This document shows, piece by piece, positions 31,201-44,000 of a DNA stretch of 64,000 nucleotides (within the stretch, counting starts at the first letter, position 1; each line of letters starts with the position of its first letter). Origin of the DNA: Asterias amurensis (lineage: Eukaryota; Echinodermata; Asteroidea; Forcipulatida; Asteriidae); NCBI RefSeq assembly GCF_032118995.1, contig NC_092648.1:20922450-20986449 (forward strand), given 5' to 3'. Under the pieces are notes generated by a model that saw nothing but the letters and a program-made list of their open reading frames with translations, was not told the DNA's origin and made no database searches. The translations under genes and the position numbers were made by a program.

Positions 31201-34200
31201 GCAATGACTAGGGGGCATTGGGCCAGTGGTTTCTATTCTTACCTCTAACTCAATGACTAGGCTGTCCTCTGTGGCTTTTATAACCCCACAGTCCATCTCA
31301 CTCCCGGCAGACCGTGGTCGTCTCCCTTTACGTTTCGTTGGCATGGCGGTTACGTGTTCACGAACATTGTCTTCAGTCAGGAACAACTTTTCCTGCAAAA
31401 ATGAAAGTAGACATAGTCAAACCTTACAGCATACACAAAATATGTCGATTAATATCTATACATTTCTATCTAAAACTAAATAATTACGAGGAGAGCTGAT
31501 AAAAAAAAAAAAAACAGCAGTCGATTTTATGACAAGCTAGGATTAATCCTATCTCGAGTTAGGACCAGTTCCCATGCTTACATCCTTACGGACTGGGAAG
31601 GGCGTAACTCTGTTTCAGCCCCTGAAGTAGGTGACAACATGTTCCTGGTAGCAGTTGATTTGGATCAAAAGTAAAAAATGTATGTGTAGCTCTCACCTCA
31701 AAATGGACAGCCGGCTTCGTGATGTTAGGCGATCTCGCATAATTGTTTTTTGGGGGGTAAATAAGAAAATCCCCAATAAGTAATTGTCACTAAACAGCAA
31801 AAAAAGGAAACTACCAGAAAACCATGAGCTTCATGTCACCCAAATCCTAACGATAGACCTACAATGGAGTAGGGCCATCCGCTGAGAGGCGTGTACAATC
31901 ATGGGTACAAATTGTAAATATCATACCTTAATACATGATAACAGGATTAGTGTAGACTGTTAGTGTAGATTACCATCTATTGGCCTCCTCATAGCTACAT
32001 GTATGCAATGTACAAATTGTACTTTAAAACTTGGACCATAACTTCCTCATACTAAAACAGCATGTAACTTCACCTGAGCATAGAAATCTCTCTCTTTAGT
32101 AAGTTTACGTCAGCATAGAAATCTCACTCTTTGGTGCAACAGTGCACGGTATACATGTAGGGTGCAATGGGTAACGCACCCAACTAATGTTGTGGCTACT
32201 TCATCAGTCAGTCAGTGAGCTGTGACACTTATTCCACAAAGTACTGTTAGTGTTACCCTACCCTGCCTATTGGCTTTCAAACATGACCTACAGCTTCAAT
32301 ACAGGTCACCTCTAGTCTTTTCAAGGCTTTCCTATCACTTATCAATGATTCAACAACAAGGAAGTTCAAAGGTCATCTGTGTTTTATTAATAGATTTTGA
32401 ATTTCTGTTTGTTGTGGTGAGTCAAAACAAACAAGTTTCCTGTTGAGGGGTAGGGAAGAGAAGCTTTTGCAAGGACATTATTATTCAAATTTGCTATAAA
32501 GAGACATTAATATTCACTTGTGTGAAAGAACATGTAATATATTTGGGAGGGTAATTACTTGCAGCTGAGAAGCTAAATTATAAAGGAAGTGGCTACAATG
32601 TGTTTGAGCATTGATTTTCAGTGGGACGGCCCAGGGGCCACAGCACTGTGTCTAGATTCTTACATGGAGGGCACAAACTGTGAAGAAATCCACTCATTTC
32701 AGCCCTCCGAGTCTGTTGCCCCATATCTTGGCCTTGGTGCCCCTTCATAATGATTTCCCATAGACTTTTAGATTTTCCAATGGAAGTGCTAATTAAAAAA
32801 TTAAAAATTGCCTTGCCCAACGATATAACAGAGGCACCCTCATCTTAAAAAATTGGGACTTTCAACAGAAACTTTCCAGACTTGGGCCCAATTTCATAAA
32901 GCTGTTTAGCAAAAATTACTACTTGACAAATTTCTTGGCCAAGCATAAACTGAGTCAGGCACCAGCAACAAAAATGCAAACTTAATGTAATTTGAGCTGA
33001 TAATTTGTTTCTGCTAAGCAATACTATTTTGTGTTTAGCAAGTTTTTGTGCTTACAGGCTTTCTGAATTGAGGCTCAGTTCACCCGCAGTAAATACAACA
33101 AAAAAGGACTGGGAAATCTGACCGTGGAGAGCAAGGCCCAATTTCATAGAGCTGCTAAGCAATATTTTCCGAGCATGGAATTTCTTCCTTAATAAAAACA
33201 AGACTACCAACCAAATTTCCACGTGATTTTCAGGAAAAGCAAACAACAGCTGAATACCAGTAACCAGCAATATGCAACAAATGGAAATTTGGTTGGTAAT
33301 CTGTTTTTATCAAATAAGAAATTTCATGCTAAGCAAATGTTTGTGCTTAGCAGCTCTATGAAATTGGGCCCAAGTGTTAGCCCATTACAACATAAAAATG
33401 GCCTTTTGAGCTCCTGGATGAAATTTTAAGGCCTGGGAGATGACCTTTAAGATTCCTTACCTGTAAATCTCCATCTAGAGACGCACCAGCCTTAAATCCG
33501 GACCATTCTCCTTGGGAAGATGTCGCTTTGTGAAGGAGCAAAACTGCCTCTGAGGGCTGGACGTCCAACTCCATCTCTGTAAGTACGCACTGAGGTTGAA
33601 ACACTACGTGTAGTGCGAATGGTACCGCGACTGTGCAGGAAAAACAAGGGATACAGTTAGAAGTAGGACCAATATCAAATTCCTGAAAGGTTTTATGAGA
33701 TGAACCTATAAGAAATTTCATAACAGTTTAGAAAAGGAAAGGGTGTACAGGGGTCGAAATTAAGTGTATTTTCATGGTAGTCAGCAGGGCTAGTAACCAA
33801 GATGTTTTAGTAGCCCTGATGAGATTTTGGTAGCCCAAAAAAAACCCATGTCTTGAGTCCAACACAAAGTTTATAATACACCATCAGCACAGTTCATTGC
33901 TGTTTGTGATAATGATTTTTGCATTATTTTCCCACTAGCCCGCCGGGCTATCAAACTGGAAAAATGAGTAGCCCGGCTTTAAATCTAGTAGTCCTGGGCT
34001 AGCGGGCTAGTGGCAATTTCGACCCCTGGTGTATCTTAAAAGTTTCAGACTTATGTTGGTTTGGTATTGGCCTTTGTGCCCCTTGCCCCCTTCAAGTTTC
34101 CCATAGACTTTATGATTTTCCAATGGAACTGCCCTTACCAAAACTGAATTTGCCTTACCCTCTCAGTGATGAATTGCCAGGCCTGCTCTTAACGAGCTTC

Positions 34201-36527
34201 AGTGGACACTATTGGTAATTACTCAAAATAATTATTAGCATAAAACCTTACTTGGTAACGAGTAATGGGGAGAGGTTGATAGTATAAAACATTGTGAGAA
34301 ACGGAGCCCTCTGAAGTTATGTAGTTTTTGAGAAAGAAGTAATTTTCCACGAATTTGATTTTGAGACCTCAGATTTAGAATTGGAGGTCTCGAAATCAAG
34401 CATCTGAAAGCACACAACTTCGTGTGACAAGGTTTTTTTTTTTCTTTCATTATTATCTCGCAACTGCGACGACCGATTGAGCTCAAAATTTCACGTTTGT
34501 TATTTTATGCATATGTTGAGATACACCAACTGTGAAGGCTAGTCTTTGACAATTACCAATAGTGTCCAGTGCCTTTAAAAGAAAGTTTTGATTGCATATT
34601 GTAAAACACAAATTTCCTTCAAGTTAAAAACTTTTTTAAATATCATTTTCTTTTTGTAACTTCGTAGTGCATCTTTTGTTTTAAATTGTGGAGAAACTTT
34701 TTAATGTGTGTATTCTGTGTGAATTTAAACGTAGTTTAAACTGAGTTTTTGCTGTAAAATCTCATACAAGAGTTTTGTTTACAAGAGGCTGTGTCGTCAT
34801 GGTCAAACATAGAATTATGAACATAGAACATAGAAAACTGTCAACCAGTCCCTCCGTATCATTTCTATAGTAAACAACACTCATGCACGTGCAATAACTG
34901 ATTGAGTTCTTAATTCAATGAGAGCCACATAAATGCTTGGACCATGACAGCAGAGCCCCTTTAAAGGGAACAGAACAAATTAAAAACAAAATTCATCTCA
35001 AGTTATGTCGAGGGTTCTACCTCCACTGATGCTATCCACGGCTGTGAATTTCAGGAACACCGTTGAACCATCTTCGGACATCTGCTTCTGAAGATCCTGT
35101 GTCTCTATTGCAGCCACTTGGATGATGATGGAAACAGTTGCATCATCTTGTCTGAAGATATAGGAAGGGCATCTTGGCTTCGTCATCTCAGCTTGGTCTG
35201 CTCTTGTGGAAGCTTTCAAATCGACGCATTGGATGCTCTTTTCTGGGCTGGATTGAGAAACCTGATTTTTATGATCTAAGAGTTGCTCGTCTTGATTTCC
35301 TTGGTCTTCTTCTTCAGCTGCTTTGGAATCTCCATCAGGTTGGCAATTTTGAGAGTCTTTAACTGACGTGACAGAAGACCCTGCAACAGGCTTTGGAGGG
35401 TCAACCTCTGGCTCTTTGCCGTCAAGGCATTTGGGTGGAATCTCTTCTATCAGGGCTGGTTTCTCCAACTCAGGTGCAAACGATGGCAGTGCCGGGATGT
35501 CAGGGGGTAAAACGGGAAGGGTAATGGTCAGGCAGGACTTGCTTTTGTCAAACTTGGCACTTCCGTGGTCCTCGTCGACAGGGTATGGCAGCGACAGATC
35601 AAGCTTGTATGAAACAGGCTTCTGACACTCCAAGACTATTTGCTTCTCGAAGACATCCAACCGCACTGGTGCGATCGACTTCAACAAGGGAAGCTGTATC
35701 TTGACAACAAGTTCTTGGGGTCTTGTTGTGGGCATTGAATCTGGAGCGTTGGTGAAGTTCTGCATATCGAAATGTCCCCTGTGAGTGATACTGTACTTCG
35801 GTTCAACGGGTCCAGGCTTCTTTTCAATCTTCTTAGCAGGAGGGTTGCTGCTCTCAGACTCTTTCTTCTTATTGAACGGATATTCAACATTGAAATCTTT
35901 CAACGCATCCGTTTCGCCAGATGGGCCATCTTTGCTTTTTGTTCTAATAACGCAAGACCTGGGTTGGCCCATGAATTTCTTTTTAGTCATCTTTTTCATA
36001 TTGGCCTGATCCAGTTTGACCCCAAAATTTGATTCGATGACATTGGCCGCAGTTTCGTCCATGAGCTTGAAGAACCTCGGATCTTTCTCCCCATTCTTGA
36101 AGCACTCGGGATGGAAAACACAGTCATAAACCATGCATTTCTTTCCACCTTTGTCAACATCTTCCCTGCCCGGAGCTAGACTGTGAGGTACCGACCACTG
36201 GGTACCAACTTGCCCGTTGTCTCGGCGTACAGTAGACGAGCTGGGCTTGGCGACTTTATCGCTCTGGCATACATTGATAAACGCCTTCTTCTCTCCGTCC
36301 ACGTTTGTTTTGATTACGTATCCAGGCTCGGGATTCACGAAAACAACATCAGAGCCGCGATTTCTCTCCAACTGAGCAATTTCCTCTTCGTATTTTTTTC
36401 TATTTTCAGGGTCGGAAATCTCCTGGGCATATTCGAAGAAAAGCTGTCTAAACTTCTCGTCTTTTAAAGCTTTGGTTATTCTTTCAACTTCGTCTTTAGT
36501 CACATCGAGGTCCCCGGACGACGCCAT
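28259..36527 (-). CDS. DNAAF2: Protein kintoun / dynein axonemal assembly factor 2
   Basis: Four coding exons on the minus strand, 36527-35021, 33630-33461, 31392-31243 and 29314-28259, join in frame to 960 residues. Kintoun is a cytoplasmic co-chaperone that helps preassemble axonemal dynein arms with HSP70/HSP90; loss causes immotile cilia. Residues about 35-200 are the PIH1 domain (FVNPEPGYVIKT, then WSVPHSLAPGRED and a HPECF motif). Residues about 267-340 form the CS/PIH1D-like beta domain (ELVVKIQLP, DLSLPYPVDEDHGSAKFDKS). Exon 4 encodes an acidic/basic tail with VLKDG and SVSFSEDVVVE, a serine-rich segment resembling the conserved C-terminal block of vertebrate DNAAF2. The protein is somewhat longer than the human one (about 837 residues). 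The start codon has A at -3 and G at +4. Introns contain several transposons at 29,315-35,020. Donor sites read GTAGAA, GTAAGG and GTAAGA. Confidence 0.95.
30161..30354. mobile_element. Foldback element, AAACCTGGTTCATACTTCCT ends
   Basis: 194 bases with inverted ends (the right end reads AGGAAGTATGAACCGGGC-TTT) and inner arms ATGCGATACGA / TCGTATCGCAT. Confidence 0.75.
30439..30600. repeat. Foldback element with GGAGATTCGGTCCCCC arms
   Basis: GGGAGATTCGGTCCCCCATA at 30,479 and TATGGGGGACCGAATCTCC near 30,573 are inverted copies. It is related to 1,822-1,992. Confidence 0.6.
30693..30825 (+). mobile_element. tRNA-derived SINE head
   Basis: GGACTCAAATC, GTTTCTGATCAGCAGAGTG and the B box GGGTTCGAGTCC are in the plus orientation, related to the SINE at 2,164-2,440. 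It is cut at about 30,815 by a TTAA element. It lies in intron 3 of DNAAF2. Confidence 0.5.
30819..31168. mobile_element. TTAA element, AGGCAGTGGACAC family, right end lost
   Basis: It starts AGGCAGTGGACACTATTGG after TTAA at 30,815. It stops after CACCAACTGTGAAGACTAAT, lacking the last 30 bases. Confidence 0.75.
31393..33460. other. Intron 2 of DNAAF2
   Basis: 31,393-32,590 is AT-rich without a recognised element. 32,620-32,810 is a repeat with GCCTTGGTGCCCCTTCAT. 32,886-33,372 holds palindromic elements with GGGCCCAATTTCATAAAGCT-type ends. Confidence 0.5.
32886..33372. repeat. Palindromic repeats, GGCCCAATTTCATAAAGCTG family
   Basis: One foldback starts GGGCCCAATTTCATAAAGCT at 32,886. A second starts at 33,127 (GGCCCAATTTCATAGAGCTG) and ends CAGCTCTATGAAATTGGGCC at about 33,371. 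Relatives are at 50,947-51,137 and, partly, 25,700-25,745 and 58,246-58,378. Confidence 0.7.
33749..34027. mobile_element. Foldback element, GGGGTCGAAATT ends
   Basis: AGGGGTCGAAATTAAG at the left and CAATTTCGACCCCT at the right mark it; the interior is rich in GTAGCCC/GGGCTA motifs. It lies in intron 1 of DNAAF2. Confidence 0.65.
34196..34574. mobile_element. TTAA element, AGGCAGTGGACAC family
   Basis: CAGTGGACACTATTGGTAAT at the left and AGTGTCCAGTGCCT before TTAA at 34,575. The terminal AGG of the left end is lost. It lies in intron 1 of DNAAF2. Confidence 0.8.
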
Positions 36528-36720
36528 GATTGTTGTTTGTTTTCAAACGTGCAAGAAACTATTGCATGATGATGTGTGTAATTATCATAAAACAGTCGTA
36601 AACAGCTTTACGAAACGCATCTAAAATGTCAATAGGTGGCGCACTTACATTTTCTAGAAACGTCTCCGACGCAAACAATGAGAAATTTTGTGGGGAAGGG
36701 GCCCCAGGAGTTAATTGTGA

Positions 36721-37146
36721 TTTTCTTCCGGTGTCGCATGCAATTATGTCCTCTATGCAATACTATCCGGAGGACAGTATTGCATATGCAATAATGTACG
36801 CTGAACGGTTTTGCATATGCAGTTGTGTCCGCCCCGTGCAAAACCGTTCTTGCAGTAAATTGGTCGACGGAACACGTTCGCCATTTGTTGATGTCACGAA
36901 TGACATGGGAAGTTGCAAACATATAAAATACGTAAATATTCATGCTGCATAAAATACGTAGGTTTAGTGCATGCACGCTCGCTTACGCGCGCACATAATG
37001 TACAGTCATGTACATGTCTACCGGACGTTTTTGCATAGCCCCGGACACGATTGCATATGCAAAAATGTCCGGAGCGGACAGTATTGCTCGGCGGAAACAA
37101 TTGCATCTGACAACAGCGTCGTCAAGGCCTTTATAACACATTGGCC
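36721..37146. repeat. Palindrome-rich upstream region of DNAAF2
   Basis: TGCATATGCA occurs at 36,781, 36,812 and 37,052, each within a TTGCATATGCAxxxxTGTCC context with nearby GTCCGG/CCGGAC. At 37,109-37,146 CGTCGTCAAGGCC and GGCCTTGACGACG form a 13-bp perfect stem. It begins about 190 bases upstream of the DNAAF2 ATG. It may be a decayed repeat and may carry promoter sites. Confidence 0.5.
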
Positions 37147-37689
37147 TTGACGACGGATGTGAATGTGCAGTCAACGATGATTTATTAGGATCTATCATTT
37201 TTTGCATCTGGGATTTTTTTTTTGCATTATTTTTTTTCAGTGGGGGCCTAGCTTCAACCTAGGATGGGCTACGTGGGGGTGACCAGGATCCTGTACAGCG
37301 CTCAGCACACATGCAACAATAACAACCTAATGATTGTTCAGGCCATACCATTAGTTTTCTTCATTTAAGAAAAACGTTTTTGGTTTTTTTTTCGTTAAAA
37401 AAAGGTGTAGACCTGAGGCCAAAACGTTTTAGAAACCCAGTATGTCTATATAATACATATCATAATAATAATATGCATATCAAACACATTGCTCTATTTT
37501 CGTGTAGACCGTTAAGCATTGAGGAATAAAGCGATTATATTTGAACTCAATTGGATTTGTGGATTGTGTGATGACTTTACAGAATTCTGGAAGAGCCAGT
37601 CGACATCTGGATCTGGATATATTATTCTCAACGCTCTAAATAGAGCCAAACGAGAAGAGAGAAGAATAACAAAGGAAATTAAGTTTTAG

Positions 37690-37875
37690 ATGTGGGAGGA
37701 AAACCCCAGATAGTTTATTTCAGGGAAAACCCACACAGTCAAGTATACATGTATAGGGACCGTGGAAGCCATCCACATAGTGCCCCTGGTAGGATTCGAC
37801 CCAGGGTCACAGAGGTGGAAGGCGAGGGAAGACACCACTATTACTTTCAAGTCATTGAGATCTTGAGAACCGTAC
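37690..37875. mobile_element. SINE-like repeat with a tRNA-like promoter remnant
   Basis: The stretch GTGGGAGGAAAACCCC ... GAAAACCCACAC ... CCTGGTAGGATTCGACCCAG has a B-box-like core on the minus strand (GGTCGAATCC). It is typical of dispersed repeats in marine invertebrate genomes. The exact ends are not clear. Confidence 0.35.
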
Positions 37876-38239
37876 TGCAAGATGATGTAATGATAGACAA
37901 AAGATGAATTTATCTCTGCCTAAGACTGTATCTAAGTATAGAATGTCATCTTCCATCTTAATTAATGTCCACATCATGAAATGAAGAGATAACTCATCTT
38001 TAAGTGATAACATCTTAAAACTGTCGAGAGGTAACTTATCTTTTGGAAATATAGGACAACATCATACTTTTAGGAGGCTTAGAAATCCCAGGAGATAAAA
38101 TACCGGAAAAGACATTCTAATTTCAAGATGTCGCAAAAAAAATCACTTGGGATGTCATCATCTTACGTTTATGACATCTTCGTCCTGCAGTACATCTCAG
38201 AATCACAGTTGGATGTCACTTCAAAAGCTCCGTCGTTAA

Positions 38240-38681
38240 AGGCACCGGACACTTTCATTTGTAATTGTCAAAGGCCAGTATGCTCACTTAGTGTAACTCA
38301 ACAACATGCCTATTGCATAGAAATATAACAAATCTGTGTAATTGTCAAAGACCAGTATGCTCACTTAGTGTATCCCAGCAACATGCCTATGCATAAAAAT
38401 ATAACAAATCTGCAAAAATTTGACTCAATTGGTCATCAAAAATGCACGAGAATAATACACGAAAAAATACCCTTATAGCACAACAAATTTTGTGCGTTTT
38501 TTCAGGCCTAAATGAAATTATATGAATGAGAAATAATTCCTCTTTCTAAAAGAAATACGCTCATTCAGTGAGAGCCGCTTCTCACAATGTTTTATACTAC
38601 CAACAGGTCTCCATTGCTTGTTACCAAGTATTTGTTATGCTAACAATTATTTTGAGTAATAACCAATAGTGTCCAGTGCCT
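38240..38681. mobile_element. TTAA element, AGGCAGTGGACAC family with internal duplication
   Basis: It starts AGGCACCGGACAC after TTAA at 38,236 and ends before TTAA at 38,682. A 70-base segment (AATTGTCAAAG.CCAGTATGC) is doubled near the left end. Confidence 0.75.
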
Positions 38682-38685
38682 TTAA

Positions 38686-39061
38686 AGGCAGTGGACACTA
38701 TTAGTAATTACTCAAAATAATTATTAGCATACAATCTTTCTTGGTGATGAGTAATGGGGAGAGGTGGATGGTATAAAACATTCTGAGAAACGGTTCCCTC
38801 TGAAGTTCCGTAGTTTTCGAGAAAGAAGTAATTTTCCACGAATTTGATTTCGAGACCTCATATTAACTTGAGGTCTCGAAATCAACCATCTCAACGCACA
38901 CAACTTCATGAGACAAGGGTGTTTTTTTCTTTCATTATTATCTCGCAAGTTCGATGACCGATTGAGCTCAAATTTTCACAGGTTTGTTATTTTATGCATA
39001 TGTTGAGATACACCAACTGTGAAGGCTAGTCTTTGACAATTACCGATAGTGTCCACTGCCT
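38686..39061. mobile_element. TTAA element, AGGCAGTGGACAC family, full length
   Basis: 376 bases start directly after the TTAA that closes the previous element (38,682) and end before TTAA at 39,062. It has a shortened central stem (CGAGACCTCATATTAACTTG). Confidence 0.85.
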
Positions 39062-39065
39062 TTAA

Positions 39066-41055
39066 TCTGAACTTGCCCAGGCATCCGAGTGGTAGTCAAG
39101 GGAACTAGAAAACACAGGTAAACAAAGACCCACTGACGTATAGTCATTTCTTTTCACTCGTTGATTTTTTAATAATATTTGTTTACAATTCAATTAAACC
39201 AATAAGCACACATTGAGAAAAGAAAAAAATCTCCTTGTGTATGAAGTAAAAACCCTTTTACGATTTAAAATGAACAATTATAAACATGTTCCCGGATGTA
39301 TCATATAAGATACTGACTTGAACCCAGCATTTAGTTAATATGTTTCCCTCTGTTCACGAGGAACAACTTTTGTATTGGCAATGTTCTTTCAATGAAACAT
39401 GCGTGCTTTGACAAGTAAGGGCCATGTCACACGAGGCACTTTTCAGACAACTAGTTCTGGGAAATCTCCAGAAGAAGAAAAAAATGTTCGTTTCAATTTC
39501 CACAAAAATCTTTTTGATCGTAAGAAAATTTTCGAAGAATTACTCATTAAAATTGTGCTACCAAGTTGCTTGCCTCTTCTGACAGGGCCTTTGAAGTGAA
39601 CAGTGATCAATCTAGGACCCAACCCCCTACTCAAGCGCAACTACATTTGCTTACTCAAAACATAATCAAACATTTTGATTACCAGAAATTTCGGACACCA
39701 GCCCTACACAATTTCATATGTGTCCAGACTTCTTCTCAATTGCACTGTCTTTAGCATTATCATTTCCAGCTGAAACACAGCTCCATAAAACTTAGCCCAA
39801 GATGGCAATTATAAGCTCAAACCAAAACTGCATGCTTGGTAAGTTTTTGTAACCATTTTTTACTTGCATCCTTGAAGGTTGGTGGTACAGATTGCAGCCT
39901 ATACGTTAATATTGTTGATTGTGTTCTATTTTTGAAATGCCATAATTGTATCCTAATTAGCTCAACTGTCCATAAGAACGTTTTATATAAAAATGAATTT
40001 GTCATTGATTCCATAAAAATATTAATAATAGGCCTGTAAACCCTATTATGACAATCGATTTTAATTTGTTTGAAAGCAAAAATCACTAAGTAAAAATCAA
40101 TGTCAACCAGTCACAAGCACCATGATATGTAACAAAACAATATGAATGGTAAACATCAATTTTTTGTTGTATATTTTCAAACGAGGATTGCCTAGCAATT
40201 TGTGTGTTTTAACTCTAGCCCGGTGACTAATACCCACAATGACCCTTCTTATTCATAATCTTTGACTGAATAAAACTAATCAAATTAATGGTCACGTTAT
40301 TTTGGCAAGTGTGCTTTGTTCAGTTAATGCACTCAACCAGCCTTGTCAAAGACCAGTAGGGCTATTCGCACTTATGTGAGCCAGCACACAATAATGATAA
40401 CCCAGAAAAGTAATGAGATAATTTATACAGTGCTTTATATACACATCGTAAGGGTAAAAGCAAATTATATACATGAAAATAAAGAACCGCTGTGAAATGT
40501 TGAGCCCAATGCCGTTATCGGACTCACAAGATAAACGTGAACTAAACCCTTCTTAATATTTTCACTGTTTTGTAACACCGGGTTTTACTAAAATCTCAAA
40601 ACGTTATTTCAGGCGCAGACAGTTGTACACCATGTCCATTATACCATCTGCAAACCTGTGAATATCAATATTACCAATGTTGTGCACACTTAAGGCGGAT
40701 CTTTAAGACAAAATAATGTTTTTGTTAAAATGTATTCACAGGGCAGGGAAAAGCGGCCATCTTGGATTTTATAGTGACTCTGTAAAGTCAGTAGTAACGG
40801 TACAGATCGATCAAGTTAAGCATCCTTAGCAACTATCCCGTGTGTGGAGGCATGCCCAATTCGCAATACTTTGGGAGTTCCAAAAGTGACGTCATAAATA
40901 AATATTCATTCATGGCAATTAGATTGCTATCATTAAAATACGAAAGCTTTGGGGGAATGATACCTAAAAGTATCCAGTTAGTTGGTTGGCTCCCCGAACA
41001 AAAAGCTGTAGACCATGGTAGATAATGTTTTAACTTTGATTTCTGTATCATTACT
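39066..41055. other. Spacer between DNAAF2 and TMEM26 copy 1
   Basis: AT-rich sequence. 40,320-40,600 has weak resemblance to the TTAA foldbacks (TTGTCAAAGACCAGTAGGG). No gene was recognised. Confidence 0.4.
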
Positions 41056-41061
41056 TTTATT
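41056..41061 (-). promoter_or_regulatory. Candidate poly(A) signal touching the stop codon of TMEM26 copy 1
   Basis: On the minus strand the stop TAA (41,063-41,061) runs straight into AATAAA, whose first base is the last base of the stop. If used, the 3' untranslated region would be only a few tens of bases. Use is not shown by the sequence alone; another signal further downstream is possible. Confidence 0.3.
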
Positions 41062-44000
41062 TACACAACAGTGATCTCTTGCCCTTGGCTAATAGATGCT
41101 ATGACCCCATTTCTCCTTGTACCATTGGACCTTGCATTGTTCCTCATGTTCCCATTTGCGCCCCTGTGGCGAGACGTCTCCCTTAGCTCCAGTGTAGACC
41201 CCCGAGCACTGCGATTGTGATTCTCAGTTAACACAACATTGAGTCTATAAAACTGCAGCACAAGTAGAAGAGCATTCTTACACGTAAAGAAGATAAGTGA
41301 TTGATCGTATACATCCAAACCAAAGATGAGATATATCCGCATGATAAGGTATGGACCGTCTTGAAGGATCACATCGGTCATGAGCGCCCACAGAGCTGTG
41401 CCACAAAACACCCCAGACAACTGGTGCATTGATTTGGCCCAGCGGCTGGTCTCTTCACCATCTACTGTCGTTTCAATAGCACGCCGCCGTCTCTTCGTTG
41501 AAGTCAGGCCCAGAGTAAACTGCAGTAGAGACCAGCTCCACACAATCAAGATGGCTAGATAGATAGTCTTATTACACGCTATCTTCTGGAGTTTGAGGGT
41601 CTCCGAAGAGAATTCCAACATGTCGGCTGCCATGCCGATGTAGACAAGCAAGAGTTGAGACAGTTCGTTCCTGGTTATAGCTCCTTTAGGGAGGACCCAT
41701 CTACCCACGATTAAAACCAACATCAAAGTTTGCTGGTAGATAGCGGATACGCTCAGCTTAAGTTCGTAATTATCCTGAAGAAAGGAGAGGAAAAAATAAT
41801 ATTATGAAAACAATAAATATGAAACAAGTACGGCATTTATTTTTTAAATGTATTGTATACGTTTGATATTATTGGAACCCACTTGTTTCAATCCATAACA
41901 CAAACAGTGAAAAAATTATTTCAAAATATGGTTGGTTTTGAGATTATCGGTGAAAATATGGGATACACAATCTGGATGCGTTATAGTCAGTAACACCTCT
42001 CAGATTCACGCTTTTTTGTATAATAAAGTGATATTTGGAGTTGAAAAGATGCTATCGAAAGCTGCAGGACTTGTTTATGAGTAAGTTTTTATTGCCATTC
42101 ATTTCCAGAGCCCTTACCAAACGTATTATACCCTTTAAAGACAGACTTCAAGGTTGGGAAGAGATAATTAGCTTCAACCCACGTGTTTTTAAAGGCAGTG
42201 TGTATATACTTTTGGAAGTAAATAGCTGTCGATGTTATAAAGCATTATAGAAATGACCACTTTCAAGAAGGCCTATAGTTTTTTAGAAAGAGATATTTTT
42301 TCATCCCAAAATTTGAATCCGAGAGTGGCTTCAGGCATTAAGCCTTTCCAAGGCATGAGCATAAAATAACACAATTTATGCAACAAGTTTGATTTCTCTT
42401 TCATAAATTTCTTGCATTTTCGATGATCAATAATTTAAGCCAACATTTTCATAAAAATACGTTTGTTATTTGATGCATAGTTGGGATACACCGAGTAAGG
42501 ATGCTGGTCTTTGACATGACCAACACCCAGGGAGAAATACTGCTTATCAATTAGTTTTCAAACAATGTAAACTTCAAACAATTGTGACCGGCTATCTTTC
42601 TGTTTCTGCTAAGCATTAGTTGGCTGTGCTTAGCAAGTTTCATGATTACAGGCCTTACGCAATTGAAATCAGAAACAAATCAATTCATATTGAAGCTGTC
42701 GCACTTTCAAAAGCACGTCTACTGTTTTGTCTGTGATTAAAATGCATTGATTACGCTTATGGTTTTCTATTGTTTAAATCGACATTAAAAATCCAGTGTT
42801 TGGTGCAGTTGTTTCACCGCAGCTTTGAAGGGAAGGTACACGTTTCACGTTTTTCAATTACTCAACTTGGTAACAAGCATTGGAGAGCTGTTGATAGTAT
42901 AAAACATTGTGGGAAACGACTCCCTCTGCAGAAGTAACGTAGTTTTTGAGAAAGAGGTCATTTCTCAAAAAAAAAAAAAAAAAAAAGAGACTTCTAGCTA
43001 GAAGTCTTTTATTCTTATCTGAAAGCACACAATTTCGTCCAACAAGGGTGTTTTTTCTTTCATCATTTTCTTGCAACTTCGATAACCAATCGATCCCAAA
43101 TTTTCACAGGCTTGTTATTATATAATGGTAATGATGGGGTACACCAAGTACACCAAGACTGGTCTTTGACAATTACCAAACGTGTACCTTCCCTTTAAAG
43201 GGATACGTAACCTAGGATTGAGCAAGTTTGGCTATATAAAAACCGTTTTTGTGAGAAATGAATTTTAACGATTATGGTCAGAAAGACGTTTTGAACGTAC
43301 AATAAAGTGATCCAAACAACATAATGGCATTAAGGTCTAGCTAAAATGACTGTTGAATGCTGATTCAACGGAGAATGCATTTTCAAACGAAATAGAATTA
43401 GCCGGGTGTTAAAATGATAGGCTTTTTGTTGAAATTGGCAAATAAAACCAATTATTTCAGAAGATCTATTATTTTTAGATTGCTTCAATGATACCTTTAA
43501 CCCATATTATTGTTATACTGAATAATAATTTTGCAAAACATGATAATATACACGCTCAATCAATCACTACGCATCGACCATCTCCCGAATCAATAGGTAA
43601 AGCTATACTCGGTGAATCACTGACTTTGCATTTCATTGCATTTAGAAGGTCACATTATATACAGTCATCTTTTTGTCAACTAAGGTGATTATTGACAAAT
43701 ATTTTATACAATAAAAATAATGGTGGATTTAATAGATGGACGTTTGCATCGGGATAAATAGTTTACCAATGTACACCGATGTGTGTTAGCACTGTATGTG
43801 TACTTTCCCGAGCTCTGTGGAAAACATCACACGCATATTAACCGGGTGGGATTCGAACCCACGACCTTTGCCATTTTCTTGCAAACTAGAGCAATGTCTT
43901 ACCAAATAATGGAAGATAGTTCGCAATATTTGTTATATTTTCGTATTTATGACTATTGTCTCTTGATAAAAGGGTTCTCTCGGCCAATATCAGCAAAAGT

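Larger units (their letters stand above)
29315..31242. other. Intron 3 of DNAAF2
   Basis: From low to high coordinate it holds AT-rich DNA with nothing recognised (29,315-30,150), two foldback elements (30,161-30,354 and 30,439-30,600), a SINE head (30,693) and a TTAA element (30,819). Confidence 0.6.

Noticed and set aside
43840-43915. Possible tRNA gene with GGTTCGAATCC
   Set aside because: D and anticodon arms do not pair properly; more likely a SINE fragment.
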